Shown in pieces: positions 51,488-59,592 of a DNA stretch of 64,000 bases. Numbering within the stretch: position 1 is the stretch's first letter; every line of letters starts with the position of its first letter. The stretch is from Methylibium sp. Root1272 (lineage in GTDB: Bacteria > Pseudomonadota > Gammaproteobacteria > Burkholderiales > Burkholderiaceae_C): positions 435,734 to 499,733 of the forward strand of contig NZ_LMDY01000012.1 in the NCBI RefSeq assembly GCF_001425905.1. The letters run 5' to 3'. Both the position numbers and the translations under genes were made by a program. The notes beneath the pieces are model-generated. The model searched no databases and was not told the DNA's origin. It saw nothing but the letters and a program-made list of their open reading frames with translations.

Positions 51488-52897
51488 TCACGCATGCGTT
51501 CGGCCGGCGCCTGCTCCACCGTCGTCCGACGCGGCAGGGGCCTGCTGCTCGGGTGCCCGTTTCGGCAAGCGAGCACTCAGGCGCGCACCCTGACCGGGCT
51601 GGGACTCGACCGTCATCTCGCCGCCTTCGGCCTCGACACGGAAGCGCATGCCGGCAAGGCCGTGTGCGCCACTGCGCACGCGGACCGGATCGAAGCCGCC
51701 GCCGTCGTCGCTCACCGAGATCTCGACGCCCTGGTCGTCGATCTCGCTCAGCCGCACGTCGACCTGCGTGGCCTTCGCGTACTTGGCGATGTTGGTCAGC
51801 GCCTCCTGCACGAAACGGTAGATCGTGAGGTCGCCGCTGTCGCCCAGCTTCACCGGGGCGAAGTCGGTGTGGACGGCGATGCCGGAGCGCTCTCCGAACT
51901 CGCGGGTCAGGATGTCGAGCGACACGGTCAGCCCCAGATGGCCCAGCGCCGAGGGCCGCAGGTCCTCGATGATGCGGCGCTTGAGCGCGATCCCGCTGTT
52001 GAGCGCCTCGTTGAGGTGGGCCAGCCGCTTGGTGGCCTCGGGGGTCACGTTCGGCAGGTGGCTGCGCAGCCGCGCGACGTCGAGCTTGGCCGAGGTCAGC
52101 AGCGCGCCGAGTTCGTCGTGCAGTTCGCGCGCGAGATGGCTGCGTTCGCTTTCCTGCGTGGTCTGCAGGTGGCGCGCCAGCACAGTGAGCTCGTGCGTGC
52201 GCTGGTTCACCTCCGACTCGAGCAGGTCGCGCTCGGCCTGCAGCGCCGCGCGCCGGCGTTCGCGCTCGAGGCTCAGCTCGCGGGTCTGCTTCAGGTAGAA
52301 ATAGAACGCCAGCACGCTGAGCACGGTCATCGCTGCCACGCCGAGCCGGCTGATCAGCAGCGTCTGCTTCACTTGCGTCTGGTGATCCTGCAGCCGCTTC
52401 ATCTCGATGCCGATCAGGCGATCGACCACGACCCGTATCGTCTGCTGCATCTCGAGCCCCACGTCGAGTTGCAGCAGGCCGCGCCAGGCGTCCTCGCGGC
52501 CCTCCCGGTGCAGCTGGATCGTCTCGGACATCTCCGACAGCTTCTTCTCGATGGCACGCGCCAGCGTTTCGAAGTCGGCCAGCTGGGCCGGGTGGGCCAG
52601 GTAGTACGTCGACAGGGACGGCAGCAGCTCCTTGATCTGCTGCACCGCGTTGCTGTAGGGCGTGAGGTAGGCGTCCTTGCCGGTCAACAGGTAGCCGCGC
52701 TGGCCGGTCTCGGCATCGACCATGTAGCGCAGCACGCGGCCGACGTGGATGCGTGCATCGACGGCGGCGTTGGTCTCCTGGATGGCTGCCAGCGAGCGGT
52801 GGTAGGAGGTCTCGCTGATCAGCAGCAGCGCCAGCGCCACCAGCAGTGCGAGCGGAAAGCTGAGGGCGGACTTGCGCCACAGACGAGTGCGTGTCAT
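51488..52897 (-). CDS. CHASE3-domain sensor histidine kinase (NarX/DegS-type)
   Basis: This 469-residue kinase has a membrane helix (13-30), a CHASE3 periplasmic domain (YMVDAETGQRGYLLTGKDAY at about 58-77), a second helix (185-202), a coiled coil, a HisKA_3 phosphoacceptor region with His260 in ERSHLARELHDELGAL, and an HATPase domain (RFVQEALTNIAKYAKAT, VSDDGGGFD, HGLAGMRFRVEA). It should phosphorylate the NarL-type regulator encoded divergently 105 bases away. It stands directly upstream, on the same strand, of the stress cassette. Confidence 0.95.
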   Translation of the reverse strand: MTRTRLWRKSALSFPLALLVALALLLISETSYHRSLAAIQETNAAVDARIHVGRVLRYMVDAETGQRGYLLTGKDAYLTPYSNAVQQIKELLPSLSTYYLAHPAQLADFETLARAIEKKLSEMSETIQLHREGREDAWRGLLQLDVGLEMQQTIRVVVDRLIGIEMKRLQDHQTQVKQTLLISRLGVAAMTVLSVLAFYFYLKQTRELSLERERRRAALQAERDLLESEVNQRTHELTVLARHLQTTQESERSHLARELHDELGALLTSAKLDVARLRSHLPNVTPEATKRLAHLNEALNSGIALKRRIIEDLRPSALGHLGLTVSLDILTREFGERSGIAVHTDFAPVKLGDSGDLTIYRFVQEALTNIAKYAKATQVDVRLSEIDDQGVEISVSDDGGGFDPVRVRSGAHGLAGMRFRVEAEGGEMTVESQPGQGARLSARLPKRAPEQQAPAASDDGGAGAGRTHA

Positions 52898-53002
52898 GCG
52901 GGAGGCTCGGCGTGATCGCCGACGGATGAGGGTGTGCAGGATGCACGAGTCACCACGGGCGACCTAGAATCGATCGCACCGCGGCCCTGATCAGCGAAGT
53001 CC

Positions 53003-53641
53003 ATGTCCATCAAAGTTGCGATCGTCGACGACCACGCCATCGTGCGTGCCGGTTTGCGCCAGTATCTCGCCGAGCAGATGGATCTGCAGGTCGTCGCCGA
53101 GGCCTCCAACGGACGCGAGGCGATGGACCTGGTGCGGGCCGGCGGCATCGACGTGTTGATCCTCGACGTGTCGATGCCCGACCAGAACGGCGTCGACGTG
53201 CTGTCGGGCATCCGCGCGCGCGCGCCCGAACTGCCGGTGCTGATCCTCAGTTCCTACCCCGAAACGCACTACGCGACCGCCTTGCTGAAGCAGGGCGCGA
53301 GCGGCTACCTGAACAAGGAGTGCGATCCGCAGGAGATCCTCACGGCGGTGCGCACCCTGTCGCGCGGGCGGCGCTACATCACGCCGGCCGTGGCCGAGTT
53401 GCTGGCCGATCAGCTGGGCGGCGGCAAGGCGGATGGGCTGCCTCACGAGCAGCTGTCCGAACGCGAGTTGCAGGTGTTCCTGCGGCTTGCACAGGGCGAG
53501 ACCATCGGGGCCATCGGCGAGAGTCTCTCGTTGAGCGTGAAGACGGTGAGTACCTACCGCACGCGGGTGATGGAGAAGATGAAGCTCGCGTCCAACAGCG
53601 ACCTCACCTACTACGCGCTGAAGAACGGCCTGATCCAGTAG
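53003..53641 (+). CDS. NarL/FixJ-type response regulator
   Basis: This 212-residue regulator has a receiver domain with acidic pocket VDDH and phosphoacceptor Asp55 (LILDVSMPD), Lys in YLNKECDPQEIL, and a LuxR-type helix-turn-helix at about 150-205 (LSERELQVFLRLAQGETIGA, LSLSVKTVSTYRTRVMEKM). It pairs with the divergent CHASE3 kinase. TAGAAT at 52965-52970 is a possible -10 box. The neighbouring stress cassette is a candidate target. Confidence 0.96.
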   Translation: MSIKVAIVDDHAIVRAGLRQYLAEQMDLQVVAEASNGREAMDLVRAGGIDVLILDVSMPDQNGVDVLSGIRARAPELPVLILSSYPETHYATALLKQGASGYLNKECDPQEILTAVRTLSRGRRYITPAVAELLADQLGGGKADGLPHEQLSERELQVFLRLAQGETIGAIGESLSLSVKTVSTYRTRVMEKMKLASNSDLTYYALKNGLIQ

Positions 53642-53676
53642 CGAGCGCAGGGATGCGCCGGCGGCGCACCGGCGCT

Positions 53677-54075
53677 TCAGGCCACGGGTGCGGGTTGCGC
53701 AGCATCCGGCAGGTGGCCGCAGAAGTCGATCAGACCGTCGATCTCGTTGGACTTGTCGAACACCGCATCGGCGCGCAGCTCCATGCACTTCATGCGCAGG
53801 TCGATCGTCGCGTAGTTGCTGAAGACCACCAGCTTGCGCTGCGGGGGCCGCTGCTTGCAGGCCTGCAGCACGCCGAGCCCCGAACCCTGCTTGAGGAACA
53901 GGTCGACGATCAGCAGGTCCCAGCCATCGGGATGCTCGGCCAGCCACGCGAGCGCGCCCGCTTCGCCATCGGACCAACCGACCACGGAAACGGGCGCCAG
54001 TTCTTCGAGGGTATCAATGAGGTTGGCCCGGATGACCGGGCTGTCTTCGACGATGAAAACGCGGCGCGATGGCAT
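53677..54075 (-). CDS. Stand-alone receiver-domain protein
   Basis: This 132-residue protein is a single response-regulator receiver: FIVEDSPVIR, Asp58 in LLIVDLFLKQGSG, Ser in LVVFSNYA and Lys in AVFDKSNEI. All key phosphorylation residues are present, but there is no output domain. It is convergent with the NarL regulator, ending 35 bases from it, and may act as a phosphate sink or protein-interaction partner for the nearby kinase. The start is the ATG giving MPSRRVFIVEDSP. Confidence 0.88.
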   Translation of the reverse strand: MPSRRVFIVEDSPVIRANLIDTLEELAPVSVVGWSDGEAGALAWLAEHPDGWDLLIVDLFLKQGSGLGVLQACKQRPPQRKLVVFSNYATIDLRMKCMELRADAVFDKSNEIDGLIDFCGHLPDAAQPAPVA

Positions 54076-54234
54076 GAACTGCAGGACAGGAGTGAGCGGA
54101 GCCGTCGGATCGCCGCCGCCTCCGTGTGTGTCAATGAATGTTATCGGGGCCGGTGGGGCCGCCGCGTCAGTGCTTGGCGTCTGGCGTTGTAGTCCATTTC
54201 CTACAAGACAGGCGATGCGACACGGCATCGGCTC

Positions 54235-55146
54235 TCAATCCGGTGCAAGGTGACCCACTTGCCACGCCGGAATGGCCCGCTCCAGCCAGGCGCGCACCGA
54301 GCTGTCGCCTGGCAGCGTCGGCAACCCGAGTGCGGTGGCGGCCGCCGCCAGCGTGACCACCGGATCGGACAGGTCCAGCGGCGGCGCGCCGTGCTGCTTG
54401 CTGAGTTTTTCACCGTCGGCCGCGCGCACCAGCGGCGTGTGCAGGTAGCGCGGCGTCGGCAGGCCGAGCGCACGCTGCAGCAGCATCTGCCGGGCCGTGT
54501 TGTCGGCGAGGTCCTCGCCGCGCACCACGTCGGTCACGTTCTGGGCCGCGTCGTCCACCACCACCGCCAGCTGGTAGGCCCAGAGGCCGTCGGCGCGTCG
54601 CAGCACGAAGTCGCCCACCGCCCGATCGACGGCCTGCGACTGCGCGCCCAGCCGCCGGTCGTGCCATTCCACCGGCGCCGCAGCCGGCACGCGCAGCCGC
54701 CAGGCCCGGGCTCGGCGTTCGTGCAGCCCGCCGTTCTCCGGCCGGCAGGTGCCCGGGTAGACGAGTTCGGCATGGCGTGACGGCCGCAGGCCGCGGGCTG
54801 CGTTCGCCGCGGCGATCTGTTGCCGCGTGCAGGCGCAGGGATAGGCCAGGCCCGCCAGCAGCAGGCGATCGAGCGCGGCCTGGTAGTGCGCGCTGCGCTC
54901 GCTCTGGCGTAGCGGCGGCGCATCGGCGTGCAGCCCGAGCCGTTCGAGCTGGCGCAGGATCTCGTCCGCGGCGCCGGACACGCAGCGCGGTGTGTCCACG
55001 TCCTCGATGCGCACCAGCCACAGCCCGCCGTGCGCGCGAGCGTCCAGCCAGCTCGCCAGTGCCGCGACCAGCGAGCCCGCATGCAGCGGGCCGGTGGGAG
55101 AGGGCGCGAACCGCCCGACATAGGAGGAACGCGGGCGCGAGCTCAC
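54235..55146 (-). CDS. gluQ: GluQ, glutamyl-Q tRNA(Asp) synthetase
   Basis: This 303-residue enzyme attaches glutamate to queuosine in the anticodon of tRNA(Asp). It is a shortened GluRS catalytic core with [19 protein letters not shown] (HIGH-like HAGS), [10 protein letters not shown], cysteine pair CACTRQQ with YPGTCR for zinc, and KLSKQHG. No anticodon-binding domain is present, as expected. The start is GTG. No dksA gene lies next to it, unlike in Enterobacteria. Confidence 0.95.
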   Translation of the reverse strand: MSSRPRSSYVGRFAPSPTGPLHAGSLVAALASWLDARAHGGLWLVRIEDVDTPRCVSGAADEILRQLERLGLHADAPPLRQSERSAHYQAALDRLLLAGLAYPCACTRQQIAAANAARGLRPSRHAELVYPGTCRPENGGLHERRARAWRLRVPAAAPVEWHDRRLGAQSQAVDRAVGDFVLRRADGLWAYQLAVVVDDAAQNVTDVVRGEDLADNTARQMLLQRALGLPTPRYLHTPLVRAADGEKLSKQHGAPPLDLSDPVVTLAAAATALGLPTLPGDSSVRAWLERAIPAWQVGHLAPD

Positions 55147-55188
55147 CGCGAGATCTCGTCCTGCAGCATGCCGGTGCTTCGCCCGGAC

Positions 55189-55848
55189 TCAGGGCGCGGC
55201 GGGTGCGAGTTCGGCGAGCGACGCCAGCAGGTCGCCGAAGCGCTCGCCCTGCACCACCACGTGCGCGCGCAATGCGGTGGCTGCGGCCTCGGCGTCGCCG
55301 GCCAGTACCGCGCGGACGATGGCGTCGTGCTCGGCGTACGAGGTGTTCATGCGGTTGCGTACCCGCAGTTGCAGGCGCCGATAGGGCCGCAAGCGGCGGT
55401 TCAGCGACTGGGCCTGCTCGTTGAGGAAGCCGTTGTGGCTGCCCTCGTACAGCGCGAAATGGAAGCGCTCGTTGCACAGGTAGTAGGCCTCGGGATCGCT
55501 GTCGGCACGTGCCTGCTCGCAGGCCTGGTGGGCGCGCACGAGGTCGGCGCGCTCCTTGTCGGTCATGCGGCGCGCCGCCAGGCGACCGCACATGGCCTCC
55601 AGCTCGCTCATCACCTCGAACATCTCGATCAGTTTTGCGGGACCGATCGAAGCCACCACCGCGCCGCGCCGCGGCCGCAGTTCGATCAGGCCTTCGGCGG
55701 ACAGCTGGATCAACGCTTCACGGACCGGCGTGCGCGAGACACCGTGGCGCTCCACCAGTGTGGCTTCGTCCAGCGTGCTGCCGGGTGCGAGTTCGCCGGT
55801 GGCGATCTGTTCCTCGATGAGATCGCGAAGCTGTCCCGATATCTTCAT
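55189..55848 (-). CDS. GntR-family transcriptional regulator, FCD subfamily
   Basis: This 219-residue regulator has an N-terminal winged helix (GSTLDEATLVERHGVSRTPV, REALIQLSAEGLIELRPRRG) and a C-terminal FCD domain that usually binds organic acids through a metal (residues about 80-210, including NERFHFALYEGSHN and EHDAIVRAVLAGDAEAA). It is divergent from the solute-binding protein gene and a palindrome lies between them, so it probably represses that gene. A role in malonate or dicarboxylate sensing is inferred. Confidence 0.92.
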   Translation of the reverse strand: MKISGQLRDLIEEQIATGELAPGSTLDEATLVERHGVSRTPVREALIQLSAEGLIELRPRRGAVVASIGPAKLIEMFEVMSELEAMCGRLAARRMTDKERADLVRAHQACEQARADSDPEAYYLCNERFHFALYEGSHNGFLNEQAQSLNRRLRPYRRLQLRVRNRMNTSYAEHDAIVRAVLAGDAEAAATALRAHVVVQGERFGDLLASLAELAPAAP

Positions 55849-55894
55849 GACCCTATTTTTGCATGCCACAACCCCATCAGGGCATCCACCAGGG

Positions 55895-55931
55895 TTGACG
55901 ACAAGTTTGATGATTGTTTTAATGTATACAT
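55895..55931 (+). promoter_or_regulatory. Promoter with overlapping GntR-type operator
   Basis: TTGACG (55895-55900), a 17-base spacer and TTTAAT (55918-55923) form a strong sigma-70 promoter. The palindrome ATGTATACAT (55922-55931) covers the end of the -10 box and the start site, and fits the TNGTNNNACNA-like sites of FCD-GntR repressors. A related ACATACATAAG follows downstream. The solute-binding protein gene starts 47 bases after the palindrome. Confidence 0.72.
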
Positions 55932-55977
55932 AAGAATATCTTAGACATACATAAGGCGAACCACAAGGAGACACGCC

Positions 55978-56982
55978 ATGCTTCAGAAGACAGCCTTCCT
56001 CGCCCTGCAGCGCTCGATGCCTTCGGTCGTCGTGGTGCTCGCCGCCCTTCTGTCGAGCGGCCCGCAGCTGGCGCTCGCGCAGGCCTGGCCTGCCAAGCCG
56101 GTGACGGTCATCGTGCCGTTCCCGGCCGGTGGCGGCACCGACGCCTTCGCGCGGCCGCTGTTCGCGCAGTTGACGAAGCAACTCGGCCACCAGGTGATCA
56201 TCGACAACAAGGGTGGCGCCGGTGGCAACGTGGGCGCCACGCTGGCGGCCAAGGCCGCGCCCGACGGATACACCTGGTTCATGGGCGCGGTTCACCACGC
56301 CATCGCGCCGGCGGTCTACCCCAAGCTCGACTACAACCTCGGTGCCGATTTCGTGCCGGTGGCCCTGCTGTCGAGCGTGCCGCAGGTGATCGTCGTCAAC
56401 CCGCAGCGCCTGCAGGTCAAGGACGTCAAGGAGTTCCTGGCCTATGTGCGTGCCAATCCGGGCAAGGTGAACTACGGCTCGGCAGGCAACGGGACCTCGC
56501 ACCACCTCGCCGGCGAACTGTTCAAGCTGCAGACCCAGACCTTCATCACGCACATTCCCTACCGCGGCGCCGGGCCGGCGCTGCAGGACCTGATGGCGGG
56601 GCAGGTGGACGTGATGTTCGACGGCCTGGGCTCGTCGGCGGCGCACATCAAGGGCGGTCGTCTCAAGGCGCTGGCGGTGGCCGGCGAGAAGCGCGCCACC
56701 GGCTACCCGGACATCCCGACGGTCGCCGAGAGCGGCGTGCCGACCTACCAGGTGGCCACCTGGTATGGCCTGTGGGCGCCGAAGGGCACGCCGCAGGCGG
56801 CGATCGACCGCATGACCGCCGAACTGCAGAAGGCCCACGGCACGAAGGAGATCAAGGATGCCTGGACGACGCTGGGCGCCGACACGCCCACCCTCTACGG
56901 CGCGGCCTTCGGCGACTTCGTCACCTCGGAGACCAAGCGCTGGGCCGGCGTGGTGAAGGCCTCCAACGTCAAGCTCGACTGA
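55978..56982 (+). CDS. Bug/TctC-family periplasmic solute-binding protein
   Basis: This 334-residue protein has a signal peptide (cleavage near ALAQA/WPAKP) and Bug-family features: WPAKPVTVIVPFPAGGGTDAF, VIIDNKGGAGGNVGA, NYGSAGNGTSHHLAGELF and YRGAGPALQDLMAGQVD. Bug proteins bind small carboxylates for TctAB-type transporters. No tctA/tctB genes are here, so it may serve a distant transporter or act as a sensor. AAGGAG lies before the ATG. The location next to malonate genes suggests a dicarboxylate ligand. Confidence 0.93.
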   Translation: MLQKTAFLALQRSMPSVVVVLAALLSSGPQLALAQAWPAKPVTVIVPFPAGGGTDAFARPLFAQLTKQLGHQVIIDNKGGAGGNVGATLAAKAAPDGYTWFMGAVHHAIAPAVYPKLDYNLGADFVPVALLSSVPQVIVVNPQRLQVKDVKEFLAYVRANPGKVNYGSAGNGTSHHLAGELFKLQTQTFITHIPYRGAGPALQDLMAGQVDVMFDGLGSSAAHIKGGRLKALAVAGEKRATGYPDIPTVAESGVPTYQVATWYGLWAPKGTPQAAIDRMTAELQKAHGTKEIKDAWTTLGADTPTLYGAAFGDFVTSETKRWAGVVKASNVKLD

Positions 56983-57068
56983 GGTCGGGCGCGGGGCGCA
57001 ATGCTTGGGCGGGCCGGGCGGGAGACTTCGACGAGTGCGCCCCGTGGCACGGCGCCCCAAGGACTACG

Positions 57069-58010
57069 ATGGCAGCACACCCACCGGATGTCGCCATGCC
57101 AGTCCGCGTCGACGAGGAGATCACCTTCCGCAGACTCGAGATCCTCCTGGCTTTCATGGAGACCGGAAATCTCGCGCGTGCCGCGGAGAAGCTCGACACC
57201 AGCACAGTCAGTGTGCATCGTGCCCTGCATGCTCTCGAGAGCGGACTGCGCTGCGCGTTGTTCCGACACGAAGGCCGCAACCTGCATCCCACCGACGCGG
57301 CGCAGGCGCTTGCGGAGGTCGCGCGCGATGTGCTGCGCACCATGGCGGAGGGCATCCGTTCTGCCCGCGAAGTAGCGGGCTATTCGGCCGATCGCATTCG
57401 CATCGGATCGCTCTACTCGCTGACCCACCAGACGGTTCCGGCGCTGGTCATGGGCATGAAGCTGCGCAAGCCCGACGTCCAGACCGAACTCGTCCTCGGC
57501 TCCAATGCCGATCTGCTGCAGAAGTTGCGCGACGGCAGCGTCGATGCTGCGCTGATGGGTTCGCCCGAGAGCGCCGCCGACATCGAATCGGAACCCCTCT
57601 TCGAGGACGACATCTTCTTCGCCGCACCTGCCGGCTCGCGCTACGCGGCGTTGGAGGAGGTCGATCTGTCCGTGTGCGCCGAGGAGCGTTTCGTCTCCCT
57701 GAGCGAAGGCTTCGTCACCTACGGTGGATTCGTCGAGTCGTTCCGCATTGCCGGCTTCACGCCGAATGTCGTCATGAAGACGGGCGACATCTTCTCGCTG
57801 ATGAACCTGGTGAGTGGCGGCATCGGTTGCACGCTGCTGCCGGGGCGGGTGCGCAGTGTGATGCCGCGAGACGTGCAGTTCATTCCCTTGCAGCCCAGGT
57901 ACCTGATGCGCCAGACCATCGGCTTGCACTTTCTGCGCACGCGCGAGCGCGACCCGAACCTGCTGGCGCTGCTGACCGTGTGCCGACTCGCAAGGGCCAA
58001 GCCCCTTTGA
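57069..58010 (+). CDS. mdcR: MdcR-type LysR regulator of malonate utilisation
   Basis: This 313-residue LysR regulator matches the MdcR pattern: EITFRRLEILLAFMETGNLA, STVSVHRALHALESGLRCAL, FRHEGRNLHPTDAA, RIRIGSLYSLTHQTVPALVM, EPLFEDDIFFAAPA and ERFVSLSEGFVTYGGF. It is expected to activate the mdc genes when malonate is present. The ATG at 57069 is preceded by AAGGA; MPVRVDEE nine codons later is an alternative. Unusually for LysR genes it is co-directional with its targets. Confidence 0.92.
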   Translation: MAAHPPDVAMPVRVDEEITFRRLEILLAFMETGNLARAAEKLDTSTVSVHRALHALESGLRCALFRHEGRNLHPTDAAQALAEVARDVLRTMAEGIRSAREVAGYSADRIRIGSLYSLTHQTVPALVMGMKLRKPDVQTELVLGSNADLLQKLRDGSVDAALMGSPESAADIESEPLFEDDIFFAAPAGSRYAALEEVDLSVCAEERFVSLSEGFVTYGGFVESFRIAGFTPNVVMKTGDIFSLMNLVSGGIGCTLLPGRVRSVMPRDVQFIPLQPRYLMRQTIGLHFLRTRERDPNLLALLTVCRLARAKPL

Positions 58011-58030
58011 GGGTGGGCATCCACGCGCGC

Positions 58031-58040
58031 GGGTTAACCC
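58031..58040. promoter_or_regulatory. Short palindrome upstream of the malonate carrier gene
   Basis: GGGTTAACCC lies in the 160-base gap between mdcR and the carrier gene, about 130 bases before the carrier start. It could be part of an MdcR site. Ten bases is short, so chance is possible. Confidence 0.3.
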
Positions 58041-58170
58041 TCGATCGTTTCATCCGGCGTAATCGTCGACCCCGCTGCTTCATTGATCGTCCCGGACGGC
58101 GTGCGTACCTTCTGCCCACGCACAAACGGCGCCTTGCGCGCCGTACCAAAACCCCGTCGGAGACAAATCG

Positions 58171-59544
58171 ATGAGTGCTCACTGGATTTCCATCTACACG
58201 TTGATCGGCATGTTCGTGCTCGCCACCGTGCTGCCGATCAACATGGGCGTGATCGCCTTCGTGGGCGCCTTCCTGGTCGGCACGCTGGTGGCCGGCATGA
58301 ATGCCAAGGCCATCATGGCCGGCTTCCCCGCCGATCTGTTCCTGACCCTGGTGGGCATCACCTACCTGTTCGCGCTGGCGCAGAACAACGGCACGATCGA
58401 CTGGCTCGTCAAGCTGGCGGTGCGGGCGGTACGCGGGCGCATCGCCGCCATTCCGTGGATCATGTTCTTCATCGCGGCGTTGCTCACGTCGGTCGGCGCG
58501 GTCAGCCCCGCGGCCGTGGCCATCATCGCGCCGATCGCGCTCGGCTTTGCCGCCAAGTACGGCATCAATCCGCTGCTGATGGGCCTGATGGTCGTGCACG
58601 GCGCGCAGGGCGGCGGCTTCTCGCCGATCAGCATCTACGGCGGCATCACCAACAAGATCGTCGCCAAGGCGGGCCTGCCCCTGAGCGAGATCACGACCAT
58701 GCTCGCCAGCCTGGGGGTCAACCTCACGGTGTCCCTGCTGCTGTTCTTCCTGCTGGGCGGCATGAAGCTGGTGCGTCAGAAGGCCGACGCGAGTGGCGAA
58801 GTCCCTGCCGTGCGCCGGACAGCGCACGGTCAAGGCGGGGCCCAGGTGTACGGCGACGCTGAAGCAGAGGCGCTCACGGAAGAGCACCGCACCGCCATGC
58901 GGGACGACGACTCCCTGATGAATGCCGCGCCGGTGGCATCCGCGGACGCGGGTTCACGCGCCTATCAGTTGGCCACCGTGGCCGGCCTGCTCGCGTTGGC
59001 CGTGCTGACGCTGTTCTTCAAGCAGGACATCGGCTTCGTGTCGATCTCCATCGGCCTGCTGCTGACGCTGATGGCCCCCAACCTGCAGAAGCGTGCGCTG
59101 GGGCAGGTTTCCTGGCCGGAGATCATGCTGATCGTGGGCGTCAGCACCTTTGTGGGCGTGATGGACAAGATGGGCACGATCGACTTCGTGGGGCACAGCG
59201 TCGCCGGACTCACCTCGCCGATGATGGCTGCGCTGCTGCTGTGCTTCGTGGGGGCCGTGGTGTCCGCCTTCGCCTCGTCGACCGCAGTGCTCGGGTCGCT
59301 GATTCCGCTGGCGGTGCCCTTCCTGCAGGGCGACACCGGCGTCAGCGCCATCGGCTTCATCGCCGCCATGGCGGTGTCGTCGACCATCGTCGACGTGAGC
59401 CCGTTCTCCACCAACGGTGCGCTGGTGCTTGCCAATGCCAAGGGCATCGACCGCGACGTGTTCTTCCGGCAGCTGATGGTGTACGGCGCCATCGTGACCC
59501 TGGTGGCCCCGGTGGTGGTGTGGCTGCTCTTCGTCGTGCTCTGA
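58171..59544 (+). CDS. MatC-like dicarboxylate (malonate) carrier
   Basis: This 457-residue membrane protein of the ion-transporter superfamily resembles Rhizobium MatC. Two halves of about five or six helices each are linked by a hydrophilic loop (about 205-260). Conserved hairpins read GAVSPAAVAIIAPIALGFAA, QGGGFSPISIYGGITNKI, and in the second half SAFASSTAVLGSLIPLAVPF and STIVDVSPFSTNGALVL. Position directly before mdcA argues for malonate uptake; no mdcL/mdcM or madL/madM genes are seen. Confidence 0.88.
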   Translation: MSAHWISIYTLIGMFVLATVLPINMGVIAFVGAFLVGTLVAGMNAKAIMAGFPADLFLTLVGITYLFALAQNNGTIDWLVKLAVRAVRGRIAAIPWIMFFIAALLTSVGAVSPAAVAIIAPIALGFAAKYGINPLLMGLMVVHGAQGGGFSPISIYGGITNKIVAKAGLPLSEITTMLASLGVNLTVSLLLFFLLGGMKLVRQKADASGEVPAVRRTAHGQGGAQVYGDAEAEALTEEHRTAMRDDDSLMNAAPVASADAGSRAYQLATVAGLLALAVLTLFFKQDIGFVSISIGLLLTLMAPNLQKRALGQVSWPEIMLIVGVSTFVGVMDKMGTIDFVGHSVAGLTSPMMAALLLCFVGAVVSAFASSTAVLGSLIPLAVPFLQGDTGVSAIGFIAAMAVSSTIVDVSPFSTNGALVLANAKGIDRDVFFRQLMVYGAIVTLVAPVVVWLLFVVL

Positions 59545-59592
59545 GGCCGCCGTTGAGCGTGGTCTGAATTCAACCCAACCCATCGGAAACCC

